A stretch of 38,563 nucleotides of DNA from an uncultured Bacilli bacterium (GTDB taxonomy: Bacteria; Bacillota_I; Bacilli_A; RF39; UBA660). This document shows, one piece after another, positions 7,723-15,809 of the stretch (position 1 is the first letter of the stretch; each line of letters opens with the position of its first letter). The translations under genes and the position numbers were made by a program. The notes below the pieces were generated by a model. That model was not told where the DNA came from. It made no database searches and saw only the letters and a list, made by a program, of their open reading frames with translations. Where the stretch lies: the NCBI GenBank assembly GCA_944332715.1, contig CALVKN010000010.1, forward strand, positions 1 to 38,563, read 5' to 3'.

Positions 7723-9645
7723 TTAAAACTCGTAAGTAACATCTAAGTTATAGTATTCATCATTTATAACTAAGAATATCGCGTATACACCTTCAAGACC
7801 ACGAGTATTAACTACTGGTTGTAAATAATATCCAGAAGTTTTAACCAAATAACGATATGTGTTATTACCGCTTTCACTTACAAATAAAACATATACTTGT
7901 TCATAATTTTGAAATGCAGCATTAATAGTTAAAAGATTTTCAGTTATTTCTAATGAAAAGTTTTCACTTGGAGCATTTTTTAATTTATCAACAATATCAC
8001 TAGTTTCTATCGTATCATACATTGTTTCATCTAAAGTATTATAATAATTTACCGTTACTGGATTAAAATTAGGATTAGTTTCTTCATATAAACTCAACTT
8101 GGTAGCTCTATATGAACCAAAGTTCATTGTTGCTTTAAATAGTATATTATTATTTTTATCTAATTCGTAAATAGTCGATGATAAATTTTCACTAATTTGA
8201 TTTAAAGTACAATCACTACTTGTAGTCATTGATCCTGGGGCAAATTGCCATGCTGAGAATAATAAGTAATTACCATTATTAAGCTCATTATAATTGGATA
8301 CAGCATAACTAAAGAAAGAATTGTTATCATTAAATTCACTAACTAGAGTTGCTTTACTACCATCAATTTTATAAATTTCTCCGCTAGATTTGGAATTTAT
8401 ATATGGAGCACATGCTGAATCTTCTTCACTAGATGAATCCATGTTATTGTTAAATAATACTAGGTTACCATCACTATTTATTGCAGCGGTATGACTTCCA
8501 AGAGGATAATCACCACTATCTAATGTTACAAAGTATTTAGAAAAATCATTGTTCCAATATTTAGGATCTCCGAAAATCCAATTTAACTCACTATCCTCGT
8601 AACCAATACTGATAATGGAATTTCTTCCTCTTAGGGAAAGAATTAGAGAGTTAGTATCTTCATCATAATAGATACTATTATTAAATGCCCAGCTTGGATT
8701 ATTGAGGCTTTCAACAAAGTCTTCACTTATGTTATCAACGATTTGAGATAGATCCCAATCTTTAACGACTTTTCCAGTATTAGGATCTATTTCAATTATA
8801 TAGTCATTATATGTACCACTATTAATTTTACTTGAACCAAGCAATATATTACCATTAGCAAGGGTTATAGCATCATGGTGATATCCCCCATCTATATCGT
8901 ATACGTTATAAATTTTACCAAGATAATCAATTTCTACTAAACCTTTACGAGAAAAACTTATACTAATATAGTTACTGTCTCCCAGTAAAAGGTGCCCATT
9001 ATCTAACTTTGTTATTGCTAAACTAAATGTTTCAGTAAGACGCCATACTAACTTTCCATCAGTATTAAATCCAAACATACCTTCATCCCCTGGAGTAGTT
9101 ATAATATATATGTCATCTCCAAGGTCAGCGGATAAACCAGTTTGAACATCTAAATTAAGATCATCTACTACATCAGTCATATCTAAATCAATAGATTTAG
9201 TTTTACCATCACAATCAATAGTTATTGTATTTACAACTCCTGCTACAAGCCCATATACAGGGATGGCATGTTTTTTAGTTTTTTCAAAAGAATATTCTTT
9301 ACCATCCACTGTAAGAGTTGCTTCTACTTCCTTATCTGTTTGAAATACTATGATTGCCGTTAGAGGAGATATATAATAGGGATTTTCTAAAATATATGGA
9401 TCATCTAAAGTATATTTAGAATCATTCATAGCTTCATTAATTAAGTTATCAGTTTTGGCTTGAAGACTATAAACATCATCTTCAGCTTTTAGTGGTTCAT
9501 TAGTAAATAAATAAGATAATTCTTCATTAGTTTGTTTAACTAATTCTTCTCTTTTAGCATCTTTAACGACAATGATTACAATAGTAATTATTATTACCAA
9601 TATTAAAGCAATTCCAATTACGATTAAATTTCTTTTATTTTTCAT
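7723..9645 (-). CDS. Arylsulfotransferase (ASST)-like beta-propeller protein
   Basis: ASST enzymes move sulfate between phenolic compounds through a sulfo-histidine intermediate and fold as a six-bladed propeller. This 640-residue protein has an uncleaved N-terminal anchor (residues 7-27, LIVIGIALILVIIITIVIIV), so the propeller is outside the cell. A small beta domain follows, then the propeller. It keeps HHD (His256/His257, like E. coli AssT His252), LRGRNS (Arg339/341, like Arg374) and GSHTA (His385, like the sulfated His436). The motif HxNS, which carries His356 in AssT, reads FNNS here (Phe321), so activity is uncertain. It starts with AGGTGAT 8 bases after the prepilin-like gene and is cotranscribed with it. 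Substrate unknown. Confidence 0.85.
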   Translation of the reverse strand: MKNKRNLIVIGIALILVIIITIVIIVVKDAKREELVKQTNEELSYLFTNEPLKAEDDVYSLQAKTDNLINEAMNDSKYTLDDPYILENPYYISPLTAIIVFQTDKEVEATLTVDGKEYSFEKTKKHAIPVYGLVAGVVNTITIDCDGKTKSIDLDMTDVVDDLNLDVQTGLSADLGDDIYIITTPGDEGMFGFNTDGKLVWRLTETFSLAITKLDNGHLLLGDSNYISISFSRKGLVEIDYLGKIYNVYDIDGGYHHDAITLANGNILLGSSKINSGTYNDYIIEIDPNTGKVVKDWDLSQIVDNISEDFVESLNNPSWAFNNSIYYDEDTNSLILSLRGRNSIISIGYEDSELNWIFGDPKYWNNDFSKYFVTLDSGDYPLGSHTAAINSDGNLVLFNNNMDSSSEEDSACAPYINSKSSGEIYKIDGSKATLVSEFNDNNSFFSYAVSNYNELNNGNYLLFSAWQFAPGSMTTSSDCTLNQISENLSSTIYELDKNNNILFKATMNFGSYRATKLSLYEETNPNFNPVTVNYYNTLDETMYDTIETSDIVDKLKNAPSENFSLEITENLLTINAAFQNYEQVYVLFVSESGNNTYRYLVKTSGYYLQPVVNTRGLEGVYAIFLVINDEYYNLDVTYEF

Positions 9646-9653
9646 AATATCAC

Positions 9654-11834
9654 CTATAGTACACGGTATGGATTATTAATTGTTCCATCACCACTAGTAA
9701 ATTCAACATTTCCCTTTAAAACTATTACTGGTCTTGCACTTGCTCCAGTATTAACAACTTGTGAACTTTCATAAAATTGTCCATTAGAATATCTTATAGT
9801 AACATTATTTACATATGAACTAGTTGTTGCTGGGTTTAGTAGCCAATGTTCTACATTATTAGCACCACTATATAGGAATGAATATGATCTAGTTGCTAAA
9901 TATTCATTGTAATCCATTAGCCCGACATATGCAGTATCACTACGAGATGTTACTGATGTTTTTGGCCCTGTGTACCATGTTGCTCTACTTAACTTAGTTG
10001 TATAATAAGGTAAATTATTGATAAATGTTCCATTTAAATATCTACTTAATTCTCCATTGATATATCTTGCTCCACCGTATGTACAGTTTCCATTATTACA
10101 GCAACTACTTTGCAAGAAATTGAATGGTCCCATACTACTGTTGTATACTGCTTTATATCCTTGAGAAGTCTCACGATAAAGGATAAATAAATAATTATTA
10201 TAATTTACATAAAGGCCCTTGCTACAATATTCACCATTACCACAAGTGTTAGTAAATGCATCTTCAACAGTAACAACAGCTTTAAAGCTTATAATGTCTG
10301 ACGAAGATACTAGATTAGCATTATTATACGCATCAACTTGAACAAAATAATTTTTTTGACTAGTTAATGAACCTAAATTACAAGTTGCAGATGTGTCACT
10401 AGTTGTAACAGTAACACTGTTATTTAAATTGTTTGAACTTGTACCAAATCTACATACATACTTATTTATTCCACTTTCTGGGTCATTTGCAGATATATTT
10501 ATGATACTTGAATTATTTTTATTTTCTGCATTTACATCGATTGGTTTAGTTGTATCTACTAGGAAAGTATCATCACAATAAACATCTGATTCATTTCCTG
10601 CTACATCAATACCCACAACACAAACTCTTTGAGCATTCTTCGCTGCTGGATAGGAAAGTAATGCTGTACTAGTAGATCCATATTCGATATTTTCTTCACT
10701 TGTTGGAGTGCATTCTTCTTCATCAGTATAACAATATTTAATTTTATCCATCATACTTTCTTTATCAACAAATGTTATTTTTCTAGTTAATTCACTATAA
10801 TATGTTATACCCATTGTTGATGATTCTGTTTCAAAATAACCATCCCCAGTCATTTGAGCTACTGGTTTAGTCTTATCGATTCTATCTACAATAAATTCTA
10901 CCGGTTCACTAATATTACCAGATTTATCTTGAGCATACGCATAATATGTACCAATTTCTAATGAAAAAGTATTACTTTCTTGATAACCACTATCATATGA
11001 ATTATCAGCACTTACTACTCTATAACTATCAAGTCCAGAGAAACTACCATCAGTTGCATCAATTACTACATCTTTAGCAACATTGGTCCATTCTTCATTT
11101 TTATTAATATTTAATATAGTTGGAGCTTCGTTATCAATTTGTACTTGTAATCTGCCTTCAGCAATTGTACCATCAGTATAAGTAACCGATAAAGTATAGA
11201 CGGTTGTTTTTACGGAAGATGTTGTTACAACCATACTACTTTCAGAACTTGAATCCCCTACTAAACTTGACCAACGATAAGATTCTATTTCTTTTCCTTC
11301 TACACCTTTGGCAGTTAATATTACGCTACCACTATACCAAGCATTTTCTGTCTTTTCTAATGATTTTTCGCATTTTGCTAATTCATCTGGATCATTAGTC
11401 TCAGAATAGCATGCTACATCGATTAATGAATCAATTTTTACTTCATAATCACTACAAGTATTTGTTTCACTATCATATGTACCATTTTCAGTTAATGTAG
11501 AAACGTAATTTCCATCTTCAATTGTAGTTTCAACAATCTTACAATTTAAACTTTCATGATTTATTGGATTATAAATATCCGTTTCATCATCAGGTAATAG
11601 ATAACCTTCTTCAATCAACTTAGCAACTGAAACTGTGATAATCGAAGTATTATTTGCATATTCTTCGGCAGCAATTTCAATTTCTTTTTTAACATTTTGA
11701 TATTGTTTTTCTAAAATGTTATCTCTTACATTTACAGTAACTAACAAGCCAATGCCTGTAATTAATGCAAGTATTCCCAATGTAACTAGAAGTTCAGTCA
11801 ACGTAAAACCAGCCCTATTTTTCTTTTTTTTCAT
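9654..11834 (-). CDS. Giant prepilin-like surface protein with Ig-like repeats
   Basis: The N-terminus is a type IV prepilin leader: MKKKKNRAG, the processing site before Phe10, FTLTELLVTLGILALI with Glu14 as the +5 residue, then a long helix. A prepilin peptidase elsewhere would be needed for processing. At 726 residues it is several times longer than ordinary pilins (about 150). Residues 70-115 (LPDDETDIYNPINHESLNC) are shared with the protein at 28561-30939. Ig-like beta domains with DKSGN and IDVAGNES motifs follow. The C-terminal 200 residues end DGTINNPYRVL, an ending I associate with surface proteins of uncultured Bacillota. GAGGAG lies 9 bases before the ATG. The ASST-like gene follows, and a long leader RNA precedes it. 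Confidence 0.9.
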   Translation of the reverse strand: MKKKKNRAGFTLTELLVTLGILALITGIGLLVTVNVRDNILEKQYQNVKKEIEIAAEEYANNTSIITVSVAKLIEEGYLLPDDETDIYNPINHESLNCKIVETTIEDGNYVSTLTENGTYDSETNTCSDYEVKIDSLIDVACYSETNDPDELAKCEKSLEKTENAWYSGSVILTAKGVEGKEIESYRWSSLVGDSSSESSMVVTTSSVKTTVYTLSVTYTDGTIAEGRLQVQIDNEAPTILNINKNEEWTNVAKDVVIDATDGSFSGLDSYRVVSADNSYDSGYQESNTFSLEIGTYYAYAQDKSGNISEPVEFIVDRIDKTKPVAQMTGDGYFETESSTMGITYYSELTRKITFVDKESMMDKIKYCYTDEEECTPTSEENIEYGSTSTALLSYPAAKNAQRVCVVGIDVAGNESDVYCDDTFLVDTTKPIDVNAENKNNSSIINISANDPESGINKYVCRFGTSSNNLNNSVTVTTSDTSATCNLGSLTSQKNYFVQVDAYNNANLVSSSDIISFKAVVTVEDAFTNTCGNGEYCSKGLYVNYNNYLFILYRETSQGYKAVYNSSMGPFNFLQSSCCNNGNCTYGGARYINGELSRYLNGTFINNLPYYTTKLSRATWYTGPKTSVTSRSDTAYVGLMDYNEYLATRSYSFLYSGANNVEHWLLNPATTSSYVNNVTIRYSNGQFYESSQVVNTGASARPVIVLKGNVEFTSGDGTINNPYRVL

Positions 11835-11880
11835 TTAAATATACTCCTCTACTATTTATATATACATAGTAACAAAAATA

Positions 11881-12001
11881 AAGGTTGGAGTCAAGAACAA
11901 CCTTGAACAAAAGCCAAAAAAGTTTGGCGCCTTGCATCACTACAAGGTATTTCTACTTCACTGGACTCTTTGAGCCCTCCATAGACCAACTTCGGATGGT
12001 C
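11881..12001 (-). promoter_or_regulatory. Candidate switch-like structured leader RNA of the prepilin/ASST operon
   Basis: Within a leader of about 280 nt, the minus strand folds as follows. Hairpin 11984-12001 has stem GACCA/TGGTC. Hairpin 11963-11977 is GGGCTC-AAA-GAGTCC. Hairpin 11930-11947 has stem CCTTG/CAAGG. A possible closing helix pairs TGGCG with CGCCA. The same CGCCA-side bases form terminator 1 (GCCAAA/TTTGGC, 11913-11928, tail TTTTGTT). Terminator 2 (AAGGTTG/CAACCTT, 11881-11904, tail TATTTTTG) competes with TCAAG/CTTGA. Competing aptamer-like and terminator pairings are typical of riboswitches. I could not match it to c-di-GMP-I or -II, T-box, SAM, TPP, FMN, glycine or lysine classes. 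No ligand can be assigned. Confidence 0.6.
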
Positions 12002-12094
12002 GCCACCCTACTAATTTTGTTCGTTTGTTTATAAATTTTTTTATCTAGTTAACAATTATTACTTAGGCAATTAAGTATCTCAACTATATTTTCT

Positions 12095-12105
12095 TCACCT
12101 CCTTT
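12095..12105 (-). promoter_or_regulatory. 5'-proximal non-coding Shine-Dalgarno (STAB-SD-like)
   Basis: The minus strand reads AAAGGAGGTGA about 7 bases after the predicted transcription start, yet the first real gene starts 260 bases later. The nearest start codon is a TTG 14 bases after GGAGG that would encode only MRYLIA. Similar 5' SD-like elements stabilise some Bacillus mRNAs by binding 30S subunits. Confidence 0.5.
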
Positions 12106-12118
12106 AGTTGATAAACCA

Positions 12119-12147
12119 ATTGTACCAAACAAATGTATGTGTGTCAA
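12119..12147 (-). promoter_or_regulatory. Strong promoter for the leader RNA and prepilin/ASST-like operon
   Basis: The minus strand has TTGACA (12142-12147), a 17-bp spacer and TACAAT (12119-12124) preceded by TGG. The -35 is perfect, the -10 has one mismatch and an extended TG. The predicted start near 12112 gives a leader of about 280 nt before ATG 11834. Confidence 0.88.
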
Positions 12148-12208
12148 TTGTTTTTTATTAATTAAGGCAATTTCCTATAAGACAATTATGTAGAATTCTA
12201 CATAAAGA

Positions 12209-12258
12209 CAAAAAAAAGAGGATGTTAAAAAATAGATAATCCATCTTTTAACATTCTC
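12209..12258 (-). terminator. Intrinsic terminator of the Ig-like membrane protein gene
   Basis: A long imperfect stem (outer arms GAGAATGTTAAAA and TTTTTAACATCCTC on the minus strand) is followed by a T7-T8 run. It isolates the upstream gene from the leader RNA promoter. Confidence 0.88.
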
Positions 12259-12265
12259 GTGGATA

Positions 12266-13771
12266 TTAATTATTAGTAATTACATCATTACTACATGTAT
12301 AGCCTAAGTTAGTATAATAACTATTTATTTCGACAACTGTTGTTGGAAATGCCCCACCAGCTTCACTATTTAATGTATCAACACTTAAGTCAGTATAGAT
12401 TGTAATAGTTTGATTGTCATCATCATAAGCAGCTTGACCAGTTATACCATCAAATGTTAATGTTTGAGGTTTTTCTCCAATTACTGATGAATATTCTTCG
12501 GTATCAGTAAATACATAAGTATAAATTCTTTGAGAAACCCCTAAATATGAATAAACGTTATTAGCATCATAACCAATTGGTAAATAATCTCTAGTTGTTT
12601 TAGTTGCTTGGTAACCAGATACTTCACTACTTGGGGATTCACAATCTTTAAATAATCTAATTGGATATGGTGTTACATATAAGTTAGATGTATAGATTGT
12701 TTCGTTACCAGAATCATCTGTTGCTGTTATTTCAACTGAATATGGACCTCCAGCAGTAGATAAGTAATTTGTTACTGTTGCTTCATTAGTAAACGAAGTT
12801 GTACAATTTGATGGATCTGTACAAGATTCAACAAATTCATCAACAGTAACTGTACTGTTTATAGCCTTATATACAGCACTATTTAAAGTGACAACTGGTG
12901 CAATCATATCTACTACATTAGCAGTACCTTCATAAACTTCGCCATCACAAGTTATAGTAAATGAATAAGTTCCAATTGCTTGAGCATTAATATTTCTAGT
13001 ATTTAATGCACAACTACTAGCATCTCCTGAAATGGTTGCATAATCATTTATATTATCAGATACTACATCTCCTACACCAATATTAACTTCTTTTAGATTT
13101 ACTGTTGCTTTGCTACTAATACTTAAAAAGTAATATACGCCGAAAGCTACAGCAACAATTGCTACAATTATTAAAACTATAAATAGAGTTTTATTCATCC
13201 CTTTTTTATTGGTTTTATTATTGGTTGGTGTATTTGATGGAGGAACTTGACCTATATTTTGAACTTTATTTGGTTCAACAAAACCATTAGCATTCAAATT
13301 ATCTTGTCCTACATTTGGAGTTCCTACACCAACAGTATTACCAGTTAAACTTGTAGCTGCTGTATATGGTGTTGCTGATGTACCTGGTATAGGTTGAGCA
13401 ACTGGTTCTTGAGTTACAGGTTGTTCCAAAGTTGTTGGACTACTTTCTGGTGTTACTGGTGCTTGCACTGGTGTAGTTGGTTGTACCGGTGCTGCTGGCG
13501 AAACATTTGTATTTACAGTAGGAGTTACCGGACTTGGATTAGGTGTTTGCACAGGTGCAACAGTAGGTCCTTCTTGAATTGTTGGATTTACAGGTGAGGC
13601 AGGTGTTGCTGGGGTTGGTGTAACACTTGTTTGAGGTGTTACTGGTTGAGTCGTTTGTCCTACATTGGTTGTAGGTTGCGTAACACTACCTAAAACACTT
13701 GCAGAAATCCCTTCAGTTCCTGGTGTTCCCCCTTGATTTACTTGATTATTATTTGGACTTTGTCCATTCAT
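12266..13771 (-). CDS. Membrane protein with Pro/Thr-rich N-terminus and Ig-like extracellular domains
   Basis: The 501-residue protein starts with about 190 residues rich in Pro, Thr, Val and Gln, with no signal peptide, then KTNKKGMNK and one membrane span (about 195-217, TLFIVLIIVAIVAVAFGVYYFL). By the positive-inside rule the Pro-rich part is cytoplasmic. The C-terminal 280 residues are outside and contain two beta domains, the second with ATDDSGNETIYTS as in Ig-like repeats. Cys residues appear in likely pairs. Function unknown; a structural or adhesive role is only a guess. AAGGGG lies 8 bases before the ATG. It has its own promoter and terminator, so it seems to be a single-gene unit. 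Confidence 0.8.
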   Translation of the reverse strand: MNGQSPNNNQVNQGGTPGTEGISASVLGSVTQPTTNVGQTTQPVTPQTSVTPTPATPASPVNPTIQEGPTVAPVQTPNPSPVTPTVNTNVSPAAPVQPTTPVQAPVTPESSPTTLEQPVTQEPVAQPIPGTSATPYTAATSLTGNTVGVGTPNVGQDNLNANGFVEPNKVQNIGQVPPSNTPTNNKTNKKGMNKTLFIVLIIVAIVAVAFGVYYFLSISSKATVNLKEVNIGVGDVVSDNINDYATISGDASSCALNTRNINAQAIGTYSFTITCDGEVYEGTANVVDMIAPVVTLNSAVYKAINSTVTVDEFVESCTDPSNCTTSFTNEATVTNYLSTAGGPYSVEITATDDSGNETIYTSNLYVTPYPIRLFKDCESPSSEVSGYQATKTTRDYLPIGYDANNVYSYLGVSQRIYTYVFTDTEEYSSVIGEKPQTLTFDGITGQAAYDDDNQTITIYTDLSVDTLNSEAGGAFPTTVVEINSYYTNLGYTCSNDVITNN

Positions 13772-13802
13772 ACTATCAGCCCCTTATTATTAATATACTA
13801 TA

Positions 13803-13831
13803 ATTATACTGTTTTCTTAAAAATTTTTCAA
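13803..13831 (-). promoter_or_regulatory. Promoter for the Ig-like membrane protein gene
   Basis: The minus strand has TTGAAA (13826-13831), a 17-bp spacer and TATAAT (13803-13808), about 32 bases before the ATG. Confidence 0.7.
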
Positions 13832-15736
13832 CTACTTTTCATCATTTTCTGTTATTACTACTTCTTCTACTTCATCCCAATTTATTTTTTCTTTCTTAGT
13901 TAAGATATTAATTATTAAATCATTTATTTCGCGTTTATTAAAAGGTTTAGCAATATATTCGATAAATCCCTCTTGGAGATATTTTTCTTTAGCACCTGAA
14001 ACAGCATCAGCGGTAACAGCAATAACTGGTGTTTTAAAATTACCAATATTTTGCATTTCTCTTAAAGTTTCTTCACCATTCATCTGTGGCATCATTATAT
14101 CCATTAATATTAAATCATATTCTTCATTAATTACCTTTTTTATAGCAGCAGCACCACTAGTTACACTATCTATTATTAACTCTAAATCTTTAATTGCTTT
14201 TTCTAATACTTTAATATTAAGAATATTATCATCTACTATTAAAACCTTTTTGCCTTTAACTTTTTCAGCTGAATTATCGGAATTTTTTATAATTGGTGAA
14301 TCACTTACCTTTATTTCATTTAATACTTTAATTTTTTGCGGTATATGAACCATAAATATTGAGCCTTTTCCAAAGTCACTTTGAACATTAATTGTTCCAT
14401 GCATCAAATCAACTAGTTTTTTGGTAATAGCAAGACCTAATCCTGTCCCTTCGATTGTAGTATTTTTTTCAACATCTAATCTTTCAAACTTTTGGAATAA
14501 TTTATTGATATTTTCTTTTTTAATACCAATACCGGTATCTTCTACACTAATTATTAGTAAACATTTACTTTTTTGATTAATGCATTTAATATTTAAATTA
14601 ATATATCCCTCGTTGGTATATTTTATAGCGTTAGTAACTAGATTACTAATTACTTGTCGTATATGATTTTTATCTCCAATTAAAATGCTTGGTAAATCTG
14701 CAGCAATATTTACATTAAATTTAATGTTTTTGTCACCCAACCTAGTTTTTGCTAAATTTGTTATAGAGTTAATTAATTCTCTGGGATTGTAATCACTATT
14801 ATTTATTTCTAATTTTTCACTTTCTATTTTATTGATATCCAAAATATTACCTACGATATCTTGCAATGTTAAAGATGCATTTTCAATATCTACTATATCC
14901 TCAACTACTTCACTAGGTAAGTTATCAGTAAAGGTTTTCATGTCTTCACTTAGACCAACAATAGCATTAAGTGGTGTTCTTATCTCATGGGACATACTTG
15001 ATAAAAAGTCACTTTTAGCCCGGTTGGCTTTTTCAGCAGAATCTTTAGCAAGTTCAAGTTCCGTAATTAATCTTATGTCAGGATTTTCGATAGTGTGATA
15101 CATAATATTTACTATTAGGCCAAAAACAGCATTAGTAAGTAATATTCCTGGATTAATATTTTGAATAATTGCAGTTATGCCAAGTAATACAATTAATAAA
15201 ATAATTGGTAAACATTTTTTCTTTTTTACATTTTTAAAATGAGTTATTAATAATATAAACATAATAGCCATATAAATTCCTGTTATTGTAAAGACAATAT
15301 TTACAGCGGGACCAGTTGTATATTTGGCACCATTAATATCATTAAAATAAATTGGAGAAGCAATTATTACTATAGAACATATTAGGTTGAAAAGTAAAAA
15401 TATATTATATAACTTTTTGTATTTTTTTATATTTTCTTCATCACTTTTATTATTATCAAACATAGTGATAGCAAAAGTATAATCCATAAATCTAGATAAC
15501 CAAATTAGAATAAATACTAAAAATATTTTTTGAACAAATACACCTAGATAAGGAATATCTTTAGTAAATATAATTAATAATTCAGTAATACAAGAAAGTA
15601 ATGTTAATATAAGCAATCTGCGAAACATTCTATTTTCTAGTTTTTCTACTTTTTCTTTACTAAAAAAAAGTGTTGTCGTTATAATTGTATAACATAAAGC
15701 TGATATGGTAAAAAATATTGTCGAACTTGCTGACAT
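13832..15736 (-). CDS. 7TM hybrid sensor histidine kinase with receiver domain
   Basis: This is a membrane signal sensor of 634 residues. Residues 1-220 hold about seven hydrophobic spans (7TM sensor region). The HisKA dimerisation domain carries phospho-acceptor His250 in [12 protein letters not shown]. The ATPase domain has N-box [14 protein letters not shown]1 DTGIGI and G2 [14 protein letters not shown]-terminal receiver has phospho-acceptor Asp546 in LILMDIMMP and the conserved Lys in AKPFNK. No DNA-binding output domain and no separate response regulator gene is adjacent, so its partner is elsewhere. AGGAT precedes the ATG. Its position directly before the surface-protein genes suggests, but does not show, a link to them. 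Confidence 0.93.
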   Translation of the reverse strand: MSASSTIFFTISALCYTIITTTLFFSKEKVEKLENRMFRRLLILTLLSCITELLIIFTKDIPYLGVFVQKIFLVFILIWLSRFMDYTFAITMFDNNKSDEENIKKYKKLYNIFLLFNLICSIVIIASPIYFNDINGAKYTTGPAVNIVFTITGIYMAIMFILLITHFKNVKKKKCLPIILLIVLLGITAIIQNINPGILLTNAVFGLIVNIMYHTIENPDIRLITELELAKDSAEKANRAKSDFLSSMSHEIRTPLNAIVGLSEDMKTFTDNLPSEVVEDIVDIENASLTLQDIVGNILDINKIESEKLEINNSDYNPRELINSITNLAKTRLGDKNIKFNVNIAADLPSILIGDKNHIRQVISNLVTNAIKYTNEGYINLNIKCINQKSKCLLIISVEDTGIGIKKENINKLFQKFERLDVEKNTTIEGTGLGLAITKKLVDLMHGTINVQSDFGKGSIFMVHIPQKIKVLNEIKVSDSPIIKNSDNSAEKVKGKKVLIVDDNILNIKVLEKAIKDLELIIDSVTSGAAAIKKVINEEYDLILMDIMMPQMNGEETLREMQNIGNFKTPVIAVTADAVSGAKEKYLQEGFIEYIAKPFNKREINDLIINILTKKEKINWDEVEEVVITENDEK

Positions 15737-15781
15737 ATGATCACATCCTATTTTAATTATATATCATTTTAAATATTTTTA

Positions 15782-15809
15782 AAAGAAAAAGAACTAAGTT
15801 CTAGTTCTT
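15782..15809 (-). terminator. Intrinsic terminator after the AMP-forming ligase gene
   Basis: The stem AAGAACTA / TAGTTCTT with a 5-nt loop lies over the last codons and stop of the ligase, followed on the minus strand by TTTCTTTT. Confidence 0.82.

Noticed and set aside
11984-12001. Plus-strand RNA with a C(UUCG)G tetraloop
   Set aside because: The plus strand does contain this stable loop, but there is no plus-strand promoter or downstream gene, while the minus strand has a strong promoter and terminators.
11881-12010. A c-di-GMP-I or c-di-GMP-II riboswitch
   Set aside because: Neither GGGCAAACC/GACGCAAAGCC of class I nor the GATGAA/GTGCAACCGACC elements of class II can be read on either strand.
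11984-12015. T-box-like sequence AGGGTGGCGACC in the prepilin leader
   Set aside because: The T-box motif (AGGGTGGNACCGCG) lies just before the terminator and upstream of amino-acid genes. Here the match is partial, lies at the 5' side of the structure, and the gene is not amino-acid related.
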